Shown piece after piece: positions 17,468 through 25,634 of a stretch of DNA of 64,000 nt. Numbering within the stretch: the first letter of the stretch is position 1; each line of letters starts with the position of its first letter. The DNA comes from Victivallales bacterium (GTDB taxonomy: Bacteria; Verrucomicrobiota; Lentisphaeria; Oligosphaerales; Oligosphaeraceae), in assembly GCA_017417585.1 (NCBI GenBank), contig JAFPYX010000054.1:1-64000 (forward strand), in the 5' to 3' direction. The notes under the pieces were generated by a model. The model did not search any database and was not told the DNA's origin. It was given only the letters and a program-made list of their open reading frames with translations. The translations under genes and the position numbers were made by a program.

Positions 17468-18277
17468 CTATTTATTCCCCGTGGCCAGGCCGTTCTCGGT
17501 CATGTACTTGTAGCTCTGGCGGACCGCCTGCCACATCTCGATGTTGCAGTAGTCCAGCTCGACGATGATGGCCTCTAGGTGCTCCGGCGCGACGGCGACG
17601 AGGTCCTTGATGGGCAGGGTTCCAGTGCCAAGGGGCATCATGTCGGCCTTGGGGTCGATGAAGCCGTTCTTGGACTCCAGGTTGTCGGAGTTCTGCTGCG
17701 GCTGGCTGCACACGCCGTCCTTCATGTGGTAGAGGATGGTGCGCGGGGCGAACTTCTTGGCGATGGCGACGGGGTCCTCCAGGCCGAAGTTGGTGGACCA
17801 GAAGCAGTCCAGCTCGAACTTCACATTCGGGCAGAGTTCGGCGAAGACATCGTAGTTGTAGCGGCCGTCGGCGGCCTTGCGGAATTCCCAGTAGTGGTTG
17901 TGCACGAAGAGCTCGAAGCCGTTGCGGTTGAGGACCTCCCACATCCGGTTGGTGATTTCGGCGGTCTTCTTGATGGTGTCCATGTCCTTGAAGTCGTCGG
18001 GACCGTATCCTGTGACAATGCGCTTGAGGCCGAGCTGGTCGGCGGTTCCCATGCTCTGTCCCAGGCTGTACAAGGTGGCCCACGGAGTGTGGCTGGAGAC
18101 CATCTTCAGCCCCAGGTCGTTCAGGATCTTGAGGAATTCAGTGGGATGGAAGTCGAAGATGCCTGCGGGCTCGACGTAGGTGTAGCCAATCTCAGCGACG
18201 CCTTTGAGGACGCTCAGGAAGTCCTTCGCGGAGTATTCACGAAGGGAGTACAACTGGATGCCAATCGGTTTTGCCAT
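17468..18277 (-). CDS. Sugar phosphate isomerase/epimerase (xylose-isomerase-like TIM barrel)
   Basis: The 269-residue protein starts MAKPIGIQLYSLREYSAKDF and shows the AP-endonuclease-2/IolE-type TIM barrel pattern: GYTYVEPAGIFDF, VSSHTPWA, FELFVHNHYWEF (metal-binding His region), FELDCFW, and IIVELDYC near the end. Family members isomerise or epimerise ketoses and inosose derivatives with a divalent metal. It is the first gene of a pair with the Gfo/Idh oxidoreductase downstream, suggesting one short sugar pathway. Cytoplasmic. Its 5' region is divergent from the thiamine operon. Confidence 0.85.
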   Translation of the reverse strand: MAKPIGIQLYSLREYSAKDFLSVLKGVAEIGYTYVEPAGIFDFHPTEFLKILNDLGLKMVSSHTPWATLYSLGQSMGTADQLGLKRIVTGYGPDDFKDMDTIKKTAEITNRMWEVLNRNGFELFVHNHYWEFRKAADGRYNYDVFAELCPNVKFELDCFWSTNFGLEDPVAIAKKFAPRTILYHMKDGVCSQPQQNSDNLESKNGFIDPKADMMPLGTGTLPIKDLVAVAPEHLEAIIVELDYCNIEMWQAVRQSYKYMTENGLATGNK

Positions 18278-18488
18278 GATGGTCTAAAGATTTTGATGGT
18301 TTGATGGTTGGTGGAGGAAAGAAAGGAAATCGGAGTGCCCACCGTGGCTGTCTCCGGTCGTTGAAATGGAAATGACATTACTATAAGTGCGTTTCGCGTA
18401 CGCGCGTGCGTGCAAACCAAAGTATTTTTGGAAAAGGCCATCACCGATACCCTCCACAGGTGTTATAGTATCTTAAATCACTTTCTTA

Positions 18489-18571
18489 CCGGGGAGCTTG
18501 CGAGACAGGCTGAGAGGAGGCTGAAGGCCTCGACCCAATAACCTGATTTGGATAATGCCAACGTAGGGATT
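18489..18571 (+). promoter_or_regulatory. TPP riboswitch (THI element)
   Basis: The conserved thi-box sequences are present in order: GGGGAG, then CAGGCTGAGAG (18507-18517), an arm GAGG-CTGAAGG-CCTC, CGACCC, AACCTGATTTGGATAATGCC and ACGTAGGGA (18561-18569). This aptamer binds thiamine pyrophosphate. It lies in the leader of thiS-thiF-thiG-thiH-thiE, exactly where this class acts. A terminator hairpin follows at 18605, so control is most likely by transcription termination. A possible -10 (TATAGT) lies about 20 bases upstream. Confidence 0.95.
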
Positions 18572-18604
18572 TGTGAAATTACTCGCGGACGGCGGTCCAG
18601 AATC

Positions 18605-18630
18605 AGGGCCTACGCCCTTTTTTTGTTTTT
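18605..18630 (+). terminator. Riboswitch-controlled terminator
   Basis: AGGGC (18605-18609) pairs with GCCCT (18614-18618) around a CTAC loop, followed by seven T residues and TGTTTTT. It ends 3 bases before thiS. CCTACG (18609-18614) in this hairpin is the exact complement of CGTAGG (18562-18567) in the aptamer 3' strand, giving an obvious anti-terminator when TPP is absent. Confidence 0.85.
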
Positions 18631-18633
18631 AAA

Positions 18634-18831
18634 ATGCTTACCATCAACGGACAAAATGCACCGGATTTCGTTGGGAAAAACCTCGCGGAATACCTTGCAG
18701 TTCAAGGCTATGAGGTGACACGCCTGGCGGTGGAGCGCAATGGCGACATCGTCCCGAAAGCCCAATACGCCCAGACTCTCCTGCAGGATGGAGATGTCGT
18801 GGAAATCGTTCGCTTTGTGGGAGGTGGTTGA
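18634..18831 (+). CDS. thiS: Sulfur carrier protein ThiS
   Basis: A 65-residue ubiquitin-fold carrier ending in the required Gly-Gly (VRFVGGG). After adenylation by ThiF, the C-terminus becomes a thiocarboxylate that donates sulfur to the thiazole ring of thiamine. [10 protein letters not shown] and [21 protein letters not shown] are typical. It is the first gene after the riboswitch terminator. Confidence 0.95.
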   Translation: MLTINGQNAPDFVGKNLAEYLAVQGYEVTRLAVERNGDIVPKAQYAQTLLQDGDVVEIVRFVGGG

Positions 18832-18833
18832 AC

Positions 18834-19463
18834 ATGATGCCCTCCCGCGAAGAGTTCGTTGCCGCATTGGCCGCACGCCACGGCGAGGAATTGCAGAAAC
18901 GGTTCTCTGCAGCTCGCGTGGCGGTCTGCGGTCTGGGTGGCCTCGGCTCGAACGTCGCCATCGCACTGGCGAGGGCTGGCGTGGGGTGCCTTCATCTCAT
19001 CGACTTCGACAGCGTGGACATCTCGAACCTCAACCGGCAACAGTACTTTGTTTCCCAACTTGGGATGCCCAAGACAGATGCGATGCGAGAGAACCTCCGC
19101 CAAATTGCGCCTTACTGCGAGGTCTTGACCGACCCGGTGCGTGTCACGGCGGAGAATCTTCCTGCTCTGCTGGCGGAAGACGAGGTGGTCTGCGAGGCAT
19201 TTGATGTCCCGGAAGCCAAGGCAATGCTGGTCAACGGCGTTTTGGAGCATTTCCCGAAGAAGTGGCTGGTTGCTGGCAACGGCATGGCGGGCCTGGAAAG
19301 CGCGAACCGCATTCAGACGCGGCGCATCTCTTCTCATTTCTTCCTCTGTGGCGATGGCGAAAGCGATGTGAAGGAATGCGGGTCGCTTTTCGCTGCCCGC
19401 GTGATGGCCTGCGCCTCCCACCAGGCACTTGCCGTCCTCCGCATCTTGGCGGGCATGGAATAA
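18834..19463 (+). CDS. thiF: ThiS adenylyltransferase ThiF
   Basis: The E1-like enzyme has the nucleotide-binding loop VCGLGGLGSN, the DFDSVDISNLNRQQY motif, and CEAFDVPEAK; it activates the C-terminus of ThiS. The form of about 210 residues corresponds to the short ThiF family found beside ThiS/ThiG/ThiH in anaerobes. I place the start at ATG 18834, two bases after the thiS stop and behind GGGAGGTGG (18819-18827); TTG 18828 and ATG 18837 are alternatives. The tight spacing implies translational coupling. Confidence 0.93.
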   Translation: MMPSREEFVAALAARHGEELQKRFSAARVAVCGLGGLGSNVAIALARAGVGCLHLIDFDSVDISNLNRQQYFVSQLGMPKTDAMRENLRQIAPYCEVLTDPVRVTAENLPALLAEDEVVCEAFDVPEAKAMLVNGVLEHFPKKWLVAGNGMAGLESANRIQTRRISSHFFLCGDGESDVKECGSLFAARVMACASHQALAVLRILAGME

Positions 19464-19479
19464 ATGTCCTTCCGATTCA

Positions 19480-19512
19480 ATTTTTAACCTTTCTACCCCT
19501 TCAACTTTAAAC
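19480..19512. repeat. Heptamer-like array upstream of thiG
   Basis: Read on the minus strand, this spacer gives GTTTAAA, GTTGAAG, GGGTAGA, AAGGTTA: 7-base words related to those near recN and at 22212. It ends 4 bases before the thiG start, which has no Shine-Dalgarno. Confidence 0.5.
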
Positions 19513-19516
19513 TGTT

Positions 19517-20284
19517 ATGAAAGATCCGCTGATTCTGGCAGGCCGCGAGTTCAGCTCGCGCTTCATCCTCGGTTCCGGGAAGTACTCGTTGAAGTTGATT
19601 GAGGCGGCAGTGCAGTACGCCGGCGCGGAAATCATCACGCTTGCGGTGCGCCGTGCGAATACGGCCGAGCACGAGAACATCCTTGACTACATCCCCAAGG
19701 GCGTGACATTGCTGCCCAATACCTCTGGGGCGCGCAATGCCGCCGAGGCCATCCGCATCGCTCGGCTGGGACGCGAATTGGGCTGCGGGGACTTCGTGAA
19801 AATCGAAATCATGCGCGACTCGAAGTATCTCCTGCCAGACAACCAGGAGACAGTCCGTGCCACCGAGGCGCTGGCCGCCGAGGGTTTCGTGGTGCTACCA
19901 TACATGTACCCGGACCTCAACGTCGCTCGCGACCTGGTGAAGGCAGGTGCCGCCGCCGTGATGCCGCTGGGTGCGCCCATCGGCTCCAACCGTGGCTTGT
20001 CCACCAAGGCTTTCGTGCAAATTCTTATCGATGAAATCGAACTTCCTGTGATTGTGGATGCCGGCATTGGACGCCCCTCGCAGGCTTGCGAGGCGATGGA
20101 GATGGGAGCGGCCGCCATCATGGCGAATACCGCTTTGGCAACTGCCGGGGACATTCCGCAGATGGCCCACGCATTCCGTCTTGCCATCGAGGCCGGCCGA
20201 GCGGCATACCTCGCAGGCTTGGGGCGTGTTCTCGAACGCGGTGCCTCTTCCTCCGATCCTCTCACCGGTTTCCTGCACGAGTAA
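19517..20284 (+). CDS. thiG: Thiazole synthase ThiG
   Basis: This 255-residue TIM-barrel enzyme makes the thiazole phosphate from 1-deoxy-D-xylulose 5-phosphate, ThiS thiocarboxylate and dehydroglycine. The catalytic Lys95 lies in [18 protein letters not shown], and the phosphate loop in [20 protein letters not shown]. The [21 protein letters not shown] start is characteristic. It is 53 bases after thiF and 47 before thiH. Confidence 0.96.
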   Translation: MKDPLILAGREFSSRFILGSGKYSLKLIEAAVQYAGAEIITLAVRRANTAEHENILDYIPKGVTLLPNTSGARNAAEAIRIARLGRELGCGDFVKIEIMRDSKYLLPDNQETVRATEALAAEGFVVLPYMYPDLNVARDLVKAGAAAVMPLGAPIGSNRGLSTKAFVQILIDEIELPVIVDAGIGRPSQACEAMEMGAAAIMANTALATAGDIPQMAHAFRLAIEAGRAAYLAGLGRVLERGASSSDPLTGFLHE

Positions 20285-20331
20285 GCGGTTTCCTTATCCC
20301 TGGTTCTCGCAAAATGCGAGAAAAGTGCTTT

Positions 20332-21582
20332 ATGTCCAATCAATTCTTCATCGATTCGGAATTTCTCTCGCCTGAGGCGCTGAAGCGCAAACACGAACTG
20401 GAGAACAACCCCTCCTCACGTCGGGATATCATGGAATATCTTCCTGGCATGGAGGTGATTCAGTCTGATATTCGCGATCAGGTGATGAGCCGTGTGGCGG
20501 AGTATGACGCCGCGCGATACACAGGGCGCGACGTGGTTCGCGCACTGGAACATGAAAACTGCACCGTCGAGGACTTCCAGGCGCTGCTCTCGCCGGCCGC
20601 CGAACCGTTCTTGGAACAAATGGCGCAACGCGCCCGTCGCGAAACCGGAAGGCACTTCGGGAATACGGTCTATCTCTTTACCCCGCTGTATATTGCAAAC
20701 TACTGCGAGAACTACTGTGTCTATTGCGGTTTCAACTGCTTCAACCACATCCGCCGGATGAAGTTGACGATGGAGCAAGTGGAACACGAGATGCAGGTGA
20801 TCGCGGAGTCTGGCATGGAGGAAATCCTCCTGCTGACTGGCGAGAGCCGTTCGATGAGCAATGTGGAGTATATCGGCGAGGCGTGCCGTCTTGCCCGAAA
20901 GTACTTCAAACTGGTTGGTGTGGAGGTCTATCCGCTGAATACCGATGAATACAAATATCTCCATGAATGCGGCGTGGACTACGTGACGGTCTTCCAGGAG
21001 ACCTACGATACCAAACGTTACGAGGAACTGCATCTCTTGGGCCACAAGCGCGTGTGGCCCTATCGCTTTGACGCACAGGAGCGAGCACTCATGGGCGGAA
21101 TGCGCGGAGTGGCTTTCTCCGCACTTCTGGGACTCGCGGATTTCCGCAAGGATGCCCTGGCGACCGCGCTCCATGCGAATTTCCTCCAGCGCAAATACCC
21201 ATATGCGGAGATTTCACTCTCGTGCCCGCGCCTGCGCCCCATCGTGAACAATGAAAAGATCAACCCGCAGGATGTCCACGAAAAGCAACTCTGCCAGATT
21301 CTCTGCGCGTACCGAATCTTCCTGCCCTACGCGGGAATCACGGTCTCTTCGCGGGAAAGCGCGTCCTTCCGCAACGGCATTGTCAAGATCGCGGCCACGA
21401 AAATCTCCGCAGGTGTCTCCACCGGCATCGGCGACCACGAGAGCAAATACCACGGCACGAAGACAGAAGAGCAGGGCGATGAGCAGTTCGAGATTGCCGA
21501 TGGCCGTAGCCTGAAGAAGATGTATCAGGACATGTCCGCCGAACGACTCCAGCCCGTCCTCAACGACTACCTGTATTTGTGA
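20332..21582 (+). CDS. thiH: 2-iminoacetate synthase ThiH (radical SAM)
   Basis: The 416-residue protein cleaves tyrosine to dehydroglycine (2-iminoacetate) and p-cresol using a [4Fe-4S] cluster bound by CENYCVYCGF (CxxxCxxC). TGESRSMSNVEYIGEA, EVYPLNTDEYKYLHECG and SLSCPRLRP are ThiH signatures. I use ATG 20332; ATG 20314 in the same frame would add six residues. ThiH rather than the oxygen-dependent ThiO fits an anaerobic lifestyle. Confidence 0.95.
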   Translation: MSNQFFIDSEFLSPEALKRKHELENNPSSRRDIMEYLPGMEVIQSDIRDQVMSRVAEYDAARYTGRDVVRALEHENCTVEDFQALLSPAAEPFLEQMAQRARRETGRHFGNTVYLFTPLYIANYCENYCVYCGFNCFNHIRRMKLTMEQVEHEMQVIAESGMEEILLLTGESRSMSNVEYIGEACRLARKYFKLVGVEVYPLNTDEYKYLHECGVDYVTVFQETYDTKRYEELHLLGHKRVWPYRFDAQERALMGGMRGVAFSALLGLADFRKDALATALHANFLQRKYPYAEISLSCPRLRPIVNNEKINPQDVHEKQLCQILCAYRIFLPYAGITVSSRESASFRNGIVKIAATKISAGVSTGIGDHESKYHGTKTEEQGDEQFEIADGRSLKKMYQDMSAERLQPVLNDYLYL

Positions 21583-21605
21583 AATGTGGAATGAGGGGTT
21601 CGGTG

Positions 21606-21626
21606 CCCGCGGCGATTTGCCGCGGG
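21606..21626. repeat. Dispersed palindrome, copy 2
   Basis: CCCGCGGC (21606-21613) and GCCGCGGG (21619-21626) form a perfect 8-bp stem around GATTT, between thiH and thiE. With flanks GAGGGGTTCGGTG and GGAAATG, it is a sibling of the element at 17434. Confidence 0.65.
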
Positions 21627-21644
21627 GGAAATGAGGAATGTGAA

Positions 21645-22211
21645 ATGGATATTCCATTTTCCGAAATCTACATCACCAACCGGCATCTCTGCCAGGACGA
21701 CCTGGTGGAGCGCATCGCAGTGCTGGCGAAGCGTAGCCCTAAGTATATTATTCTGCGGGAAAAAGATTTATGTGAAGATGAATATCTTTCCCTGGCAAAA
21801 CGCTCAATCACGGCCTGTGAGCCTTCAGATGTCACTTGCGTCCTGCATACTTTTGTGAATGTGGCGAAGGAACTCGATCATCCCGCAATCCACTTGCCGA
21901 TGAATATCTTGCGAGATCTTCCCGAAGCCGAACTTCAATGGTTCAAGGTACTGGGAGCCTCCTGCCATTCCGTCGAGGAGGCCCTGGAAGCACAGCGACT
22001 TGGGGCAACTTATATTACTGCGGGGCATGTCTTTCCGACGGAATGCAAACCCGGCGTCCCTGCGCGTGGCCTCCAATTCCTTCGGGAAATCTGTCAGGCG
22101 GTGTCCATTCCTGTCTATGCCCTCGGGGGAATCACGCCGGAAAACCGTACGCAATGCCTGGAAGCGGGTGCGGCGGGCACCGCCGTGATGTCGTCCGCCA
22201 TGCGGTCTTGA
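21645..22211 (+). CDS. thiE: Thiamine-phosphate synthase/TenI-like protein
   Basis: The 188-residue TIM barrel opens with IYITNRHL and shows YIILREKDLCEDEY, a His-containing strand, GASCHSVEEALEAQRLGATYI, the phosphate loop GHVFPTECK, and GGITPENRTQCLEAGAAGTAVM. ThiE joins the thiazole and pyrimidine moieties; TenI proteins share the fold and aromatise the thiazole. LREKDL and FPTECK favour ThiE-like activity, but the protein is short and could be TenI. I chose ATG 21645; an in-frame non-ATG frame runs further 5' through a palindromic repeat. It is the last gene of the riboswitch operon. Confidence 0.85.
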   Translation: MDIPFSEIYITNRHLCQDDLVERIAVLAKRSPKYIILREKDLCEDEYLSLAKRSITACEPSDVTCVLHTFVNVAKELDHPAIHLPMNILRDLPEAELQWFKVLGASCHSVEEALEAQRLGATYITAGHVFPTECKPGVPARGLQFLREICQAVSIPVYALGGITPENRTQCLEAGAAGTAVMSSAMRS

Positions 22212-22247
22212 AGTTGAAAGTCAAAAGGTTACAGGTTAAAGTTTAAA
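22212..22247. repeat. Heptamer array after thiE
   Basis: Five 7-base words in strict register, GTTGAAA, GTCAAAA, GGTTACA, GGTTAAA, GTTTAAA, fill most of the 63-base convergent spacer between thiE and the next gene. The first and fourth words recur near recN. Confidence 0.75.
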
Positions 22248-22274
22248 TTTGGCTTCCTCTTTGATATAAGGTAA

Positions 22275-24143
22275 TTACTCGTTGGAGGACTGGATCGTTT
22301 TCAGCGGGACGACAAGGTAGAACTGCTTTTCTTGGGGATAGTTCCACTGGTCATAGATGGTGCCGATGAGACGGAAGCCATGGACGGTACGGGAGTCCCC
22401 CTCTTGAGAGGTGCCATTGTCAAGCTTGCAGGGCACTTCGCCAGTTTCGTAGGCGAAGGGCTTGCCGGTGACGCTGCTCACAGGGATTTCACCCAGGAAG
22501 TCCAGCGACTCAGGTAACTGTCCGTCATGCATGTCACGATAGTGGACGACCTCCCAGGCAAGGTATGCCAGAACCCTCCGGTCGTGGATTTGGTCGAATT
22601 TCATCGTGGCATTGTTAACGGCGGGTAAGAGCATGGAGCTTAGGAGATAAAACCTCTCTTTGATGGATTTTGCAGAACTTTCGCTAAGCGCATGGAGTTT
22701 ATCATACGGATGTGGATGGTTCTGAAGACATTCGATATTTTGGCGGATGTATTCCAGCCGGTAGAGGGAGTCGAATTTGAGAATCCAATGGAATAGCGCC
22801 AGACCGAGCGTGGGATTTTGTGTCTTCATGCCGGGTGGCGGAGTGATGCCACCAAGTTTCTCCAAATTCATCGGCGCGTTCCAGATGTATTCGACCGCTG
22901 TGTCGAAGGCGCTAGACTCGTCGGCCAGTGCCTTCATGGAACGGAAATTCCAGTCGGGCTCGTCGCCCAGGAGTGCCAGCCACTCCTCTTGGGACCAGCG
23001 GGAATGGTCAAGCGTTGCAGTCAGCGCATCCAGACGGATGGCCTCAATGGCAATGCCGACCAATGCGGAGATGAGCGTGTCGCCGGACAATGTCTCATCT
23101 CGCAGGAGTTTCATGCCGTAATTGCATTGATGAATCATTTCTGGACTGTCGGAATTCGCCTGCATCTTCAGGGCCAGGAACCGCGCGGCATTTCGGAAGG
23201 CGCTCAACTCCGGAAGCAGGATGGAGTAGGCGCTTTCGTCCGACCAGACGTGCGCAATATGCTGCGTTGGCAGTTCCAGCCAGGCATCCAGTGCTTGGAC
23301 GAATTCCGCGTTGTCCTGCAGGAAGGTCTGGTATCTCGAGGTCAGTTCATCGGCGGGAGTGCCAGGCCAGAGGTCTTTAATGGGCTCGTCATTGAGTTTC
23401 TTGGCATGGGCGATGAGGCTCTTCAGCGGCTCGTCTTCCAGGGAGAAGCCAGCCTCCATGCGGGCACGGTAGTCCGATTGTTCCATCGGCAGGCCGACGA
23501 GTTCTGAGATGGCCTCGCGTTGCTGGGCGATTTGTGCATTCAGACGATGGTCCTCGACATGCAGGCGCCAAGTCACCCAGGCGAAAAGTGCCAGCGGAAC
23601 CAGCGCATACGCCATCCGGAAGGTCGGACGCAAGGGCAGGAGGAGTATTGCTATTAATATTATAACTAATTTAAAATAAATAAGATAATTATAATTTATT
23701 GCGATTTTCCCCAGATATCCGCAACTTGCGGCCACCTCAATCAGGAAGATCAGTAGGGAGACTGCAAGAAGCCCGGCGGAGAGCAAGCGTCGCCTTCGCC
23801 ATGCGTGTATCAGCAGTGCCAGCACGCCGAAGGGGAGGAAGAGCAAACTGCACCCCAAAGCTCCGAAGAACTTCACGCAGGTTTTCTGCAAGAGATTGCG
23901 GAATGCCACGACCATGAGGGACAGGGCATAAAGCACCATCCAGAAGGCCGTGCCGAGGGCAATCCAGAGGCGGCTGACGATTGAACTCTGAACTGGAAAC
24001 AGCAAAAGCCAGAGGCAGACCTGCGTGAGGACAAACAGGATACTGACCGCCGTCAGCAGTCCTGCGTAGGGTTCCCCCGTGAAGAACAGGTTGGCTAGGA
24101 TGGCTTTCGGCAGATTATGGTGTCGGGAGTTCTCGATGGTCAT
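22275..24143 (-). CDS. Large membrane protein of unknown function
   Basis: The first ~200 of 622 residues contain about six hydrophobic segments (e.g. LLTAVSILFVLTQVCLWLLL, LLSAGLLAVSLLIFLIEVAA, LVIILIAILLLPL). The remaining 400 residues form a helical soluble domain, beginning with a charged linker (RLHVEDHRLNAQIAQQREAI), with no motif I recognise. It ends with a strand-rich segment containing SSVTGKPFAYETGEVP, which recalls exported secretion-related proteins of PVC bacteria. The gene has an AT-rich patch at about 23640-23705. It stands at the head of a minus-strand series but has no functional link to the neighbours that I can see. Confidence 0.75.
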   Translation of the reverse strand: MTIENSRHHNLPKAILANLFFTGEPYAGLLTAVSILFVLTQVCLWLLLFPVQSSIVSRLWIALGTAFWMVLYALSLMVVAFRNLLQKTCVKFFGALGCSLLFLPFGVLALLIHAWRRRRLLSAGLLAVSLLIFLIEVAASCGYLGKIAINYNYLIYFKLVIILIAILLLPLRPTFRMAYALVPLALFAWVTWRLHVEDHRLNAQIAQQREAISELVGLPMEQSDYRARMEAGFSLEDEPLKSLIAHAKKLNDEPIKDLWPGTPADELTSRYQTFLQDNAEFVQALDAWLELPTQHIAHVWSDESAYSILLPELSAFRNAARFLALKMQANSDSPEMIHQCNYGMKLLRDETLSGDTLISALVGIAIEAIRLDALTATLDHSRWSQEEWLALLGDEPDWNFRSMKALADESSAFDTAVEYIWNAPMNLEKLGGITPPPGMKTQNPTLGLALFHWILKFDSLYRLEYIRQNIECLQNHPHPYDKLHALSESSAKSIKERFYLLSSMLLPAVNNATMKFDQIHDRRVLAYLAWEVVHYRDMHDGQLPESLDFLGEIPVSSVTGKPFAYETGEVPCKLDNGTSQEGDSRTVHGFRLIGTIYDQWNYPQEKQFYLVVPLKTIQSSNE

Positions 24144-24201
24144 GTTTTTGCGGAGGTTTGCGGGGCCGACTTTTTCCAGTGAAAGCCGACCCCTGGGCGA
24201 C

Positions 24202-25554
24202 TCAGTGCTGGTTGTTTTTTTTCACCACGGCGAGGGAGCGCTTTGCCAGGTCGGCCATCTTGACCGACATGAATTCGGAGAATTCGGCCTGGATGGTGTC
24301 GTGGAGTTGCGGGGCGAGGATTCCGCCAAAGGCGCGGTGCCCGCGGGCGAGGCCGGTGATGGCACCGGTGGTTGCGCCGTTGCAGTCGGTGTCGTAGCCG
24401 CAGGAGACTGCGGTCTCGACGGTGCGGTCGGGGTCCATGCCACCCATCAGGAGCGCATAGACGCAGATCATCGCGTTGTTGATGGTGTGGACGGGCGACA
24501 TGCTGGGGCACTCTTGCTCGACCCAGGTCATGAAGGCGTCCACGTCGGGCTTTTCGCGGGTGGTCTTCTCGACGGTACGGCGGAGTTTTTCGGCGAGGCG
24601 GCAGTTGGCGGGAATCTGCGCGAGGCCTGCCTCGACGAGCTTCAGCGGGTCGTCGGTCACGTAGGCGGCGGCCTCGACGGCGGCGATGAACATCTCGCCG
24701 TAGATGCCGTTTCGCTCGTGGGTCCACGATGCGTCGCGCCATGCGAACTCGGCGGCCTGTTCGGGGTTGCCAGGCGAGGCGAAGCCGAAGAAGTCCGCGC
24801 GGATCTGCGCGCCAATCCATTCGCGATAGGGGTTGTTCCAGGTTCGAAGCAGTTCCCGATCAAAGCCATCCTTCATACTGCACCGGAACATGTTGTAGTT
24901 CAACAGCGCCTGGCGTTCGGCGGTGCAGACAAAGGCCATCGGCAGACGGTGGTTCCACAGTTCCGCGACATCGTGCGAGGTGAAGTCCTTGCCGTAGATT
25001 TCTAGCAGGAGCAATCCGATGAGCGTGTAGCAGATGTCGTCGTCCTCTTCCATGAATTGGATGTTCTCCTTGCAGGAACGCGGACAATAGATTTGCATGC
25101 CGTCGCCGACATCCTTCATTGAGAAGAAGTCCCTGAGCGGCCACTGTCCGCGGTTTTCGAGGTATTTCCGGATGCCCCGGAAGGTCTGACCCATTCCCAT
25201 GCCCTCGACGGGCTTGCCCAAGGCGCAACCGACGGCGCGGCCAGTCCAGCCACCGTGGAGGCGGTCGAGCAGGGCGTCGTCATCCAGCGTGCACTTCGGG
25301 AGTGCGACTGGCGCGGGACGGGCGGCGCGGATGGCGTCGAGGTTGGAGGGTTCCTCATAGTGGAAATCCGGCGAGACCTCTAGATTTTTGAGTTTCGCAT
25401 AGAGTTCAAGGTAGCGTTGTTCGCATTCGGCAGTGTGCTCAAGTGCCTGGAACTCCTGGCGGATGGCATCGGTTTCCAGACAACCCTGTTCCTTTCGGAG
25501 GGAAATTTCGTCGTTGAGCATATCGTGGGCAGGGCCCCAGCCAGTGATTAACAT
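24202..25554 (-). CDS. ADP-ribosylglycohydrolase-family protein
   Basis: The core of this 450-residue protein matches the DraG/ARH fold: HGGWTGRAVGCALGKPVEG, EEDDDICYTLIGLLLLE (acidic metal-binding residues) and CGYDTDCNGATTGAITGLA with the DTD metal site. These enzymes remove ADP-ribose from proteins or small molecules with two Mg ions. In glycan-degrading clusters such proteins are common and may act on other N-glycosidic substrates. The ATG start at 25552-25554 is preferred over TTG 25558-25560; the leader directly before it is a heptamer array with no Shine-Dalgarno. The first 120 residues are an extra N-terminal domain of unknown role. Confidence 0.88.
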   Translation of the reverse strand: MLITGWGPAHDMLNDEISLRKEQGCLETDAIRQEFQALEHTAECEQRYLELYAKLKNLEVSPDFHYEEPSNLDAIRAARPAPVALPKCTLDDDALLDRLHGGWTGRAVGCALGKPVEGMGMGQTFRGIRKYLENRGQWPLRDFFSMKDVGDGMQIYCPRSCKENIQFMEEDDDICYTLIGLLLLEIYGKDFTSHDVAELWNHRLPMAFVCTAERQALLNYNMFRCSMKDGFDRELLRTWNNPYREWIGAQIRADFFGFASPGNPEQAAEFAWRDASWTHERNGIYGEMFIAAVEAAAYVTDDPLKLVEAGLAQIPANCRLAEKLRRTVEKTTREKPDVDAFMTWVEQECPSMSPVHTINNAMICVYALLMGGMDPDRTVETAVSCGYDTDCNGATTGAITGLARGHRAFGGILAPQLHDTIQAEFSEFMSVKMADLAKRSLAVVKKNNQH

Positions 25555-25560
25555 AGTCAA

Positions 25561-25628
25561 AAAGTTAGAGGTTAGAGGTTAGAGGTTTATTCTTCTTGTC
25601 CCGTGTGTCCCGTCTGTCTCGTCGGTCC
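25561..25628. repeat. Heptamer plus nonamer array upstream of the ADP-ribosylglycohydrolase gene
   Basis: Bases 25564-25586 hold three GTTAGAG words at period 7, followed at 25598-25628 by GTCCCGTGT, GTCCCGTCT, GTCTCGTCG, GTCCTGG at period 9. The array occupies nearly the whole spacer to the next gene. Confidence 0.8.
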
Positions 25629-25634
25629 TGGAAT

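Noticed and set aside
25561-25590. Telomere-like GTTAGAG repeats as a chromosome end
   Set aside because: The array is only three units long, lies between co-directional genes, and similar arrays with other words occur at many junctions.
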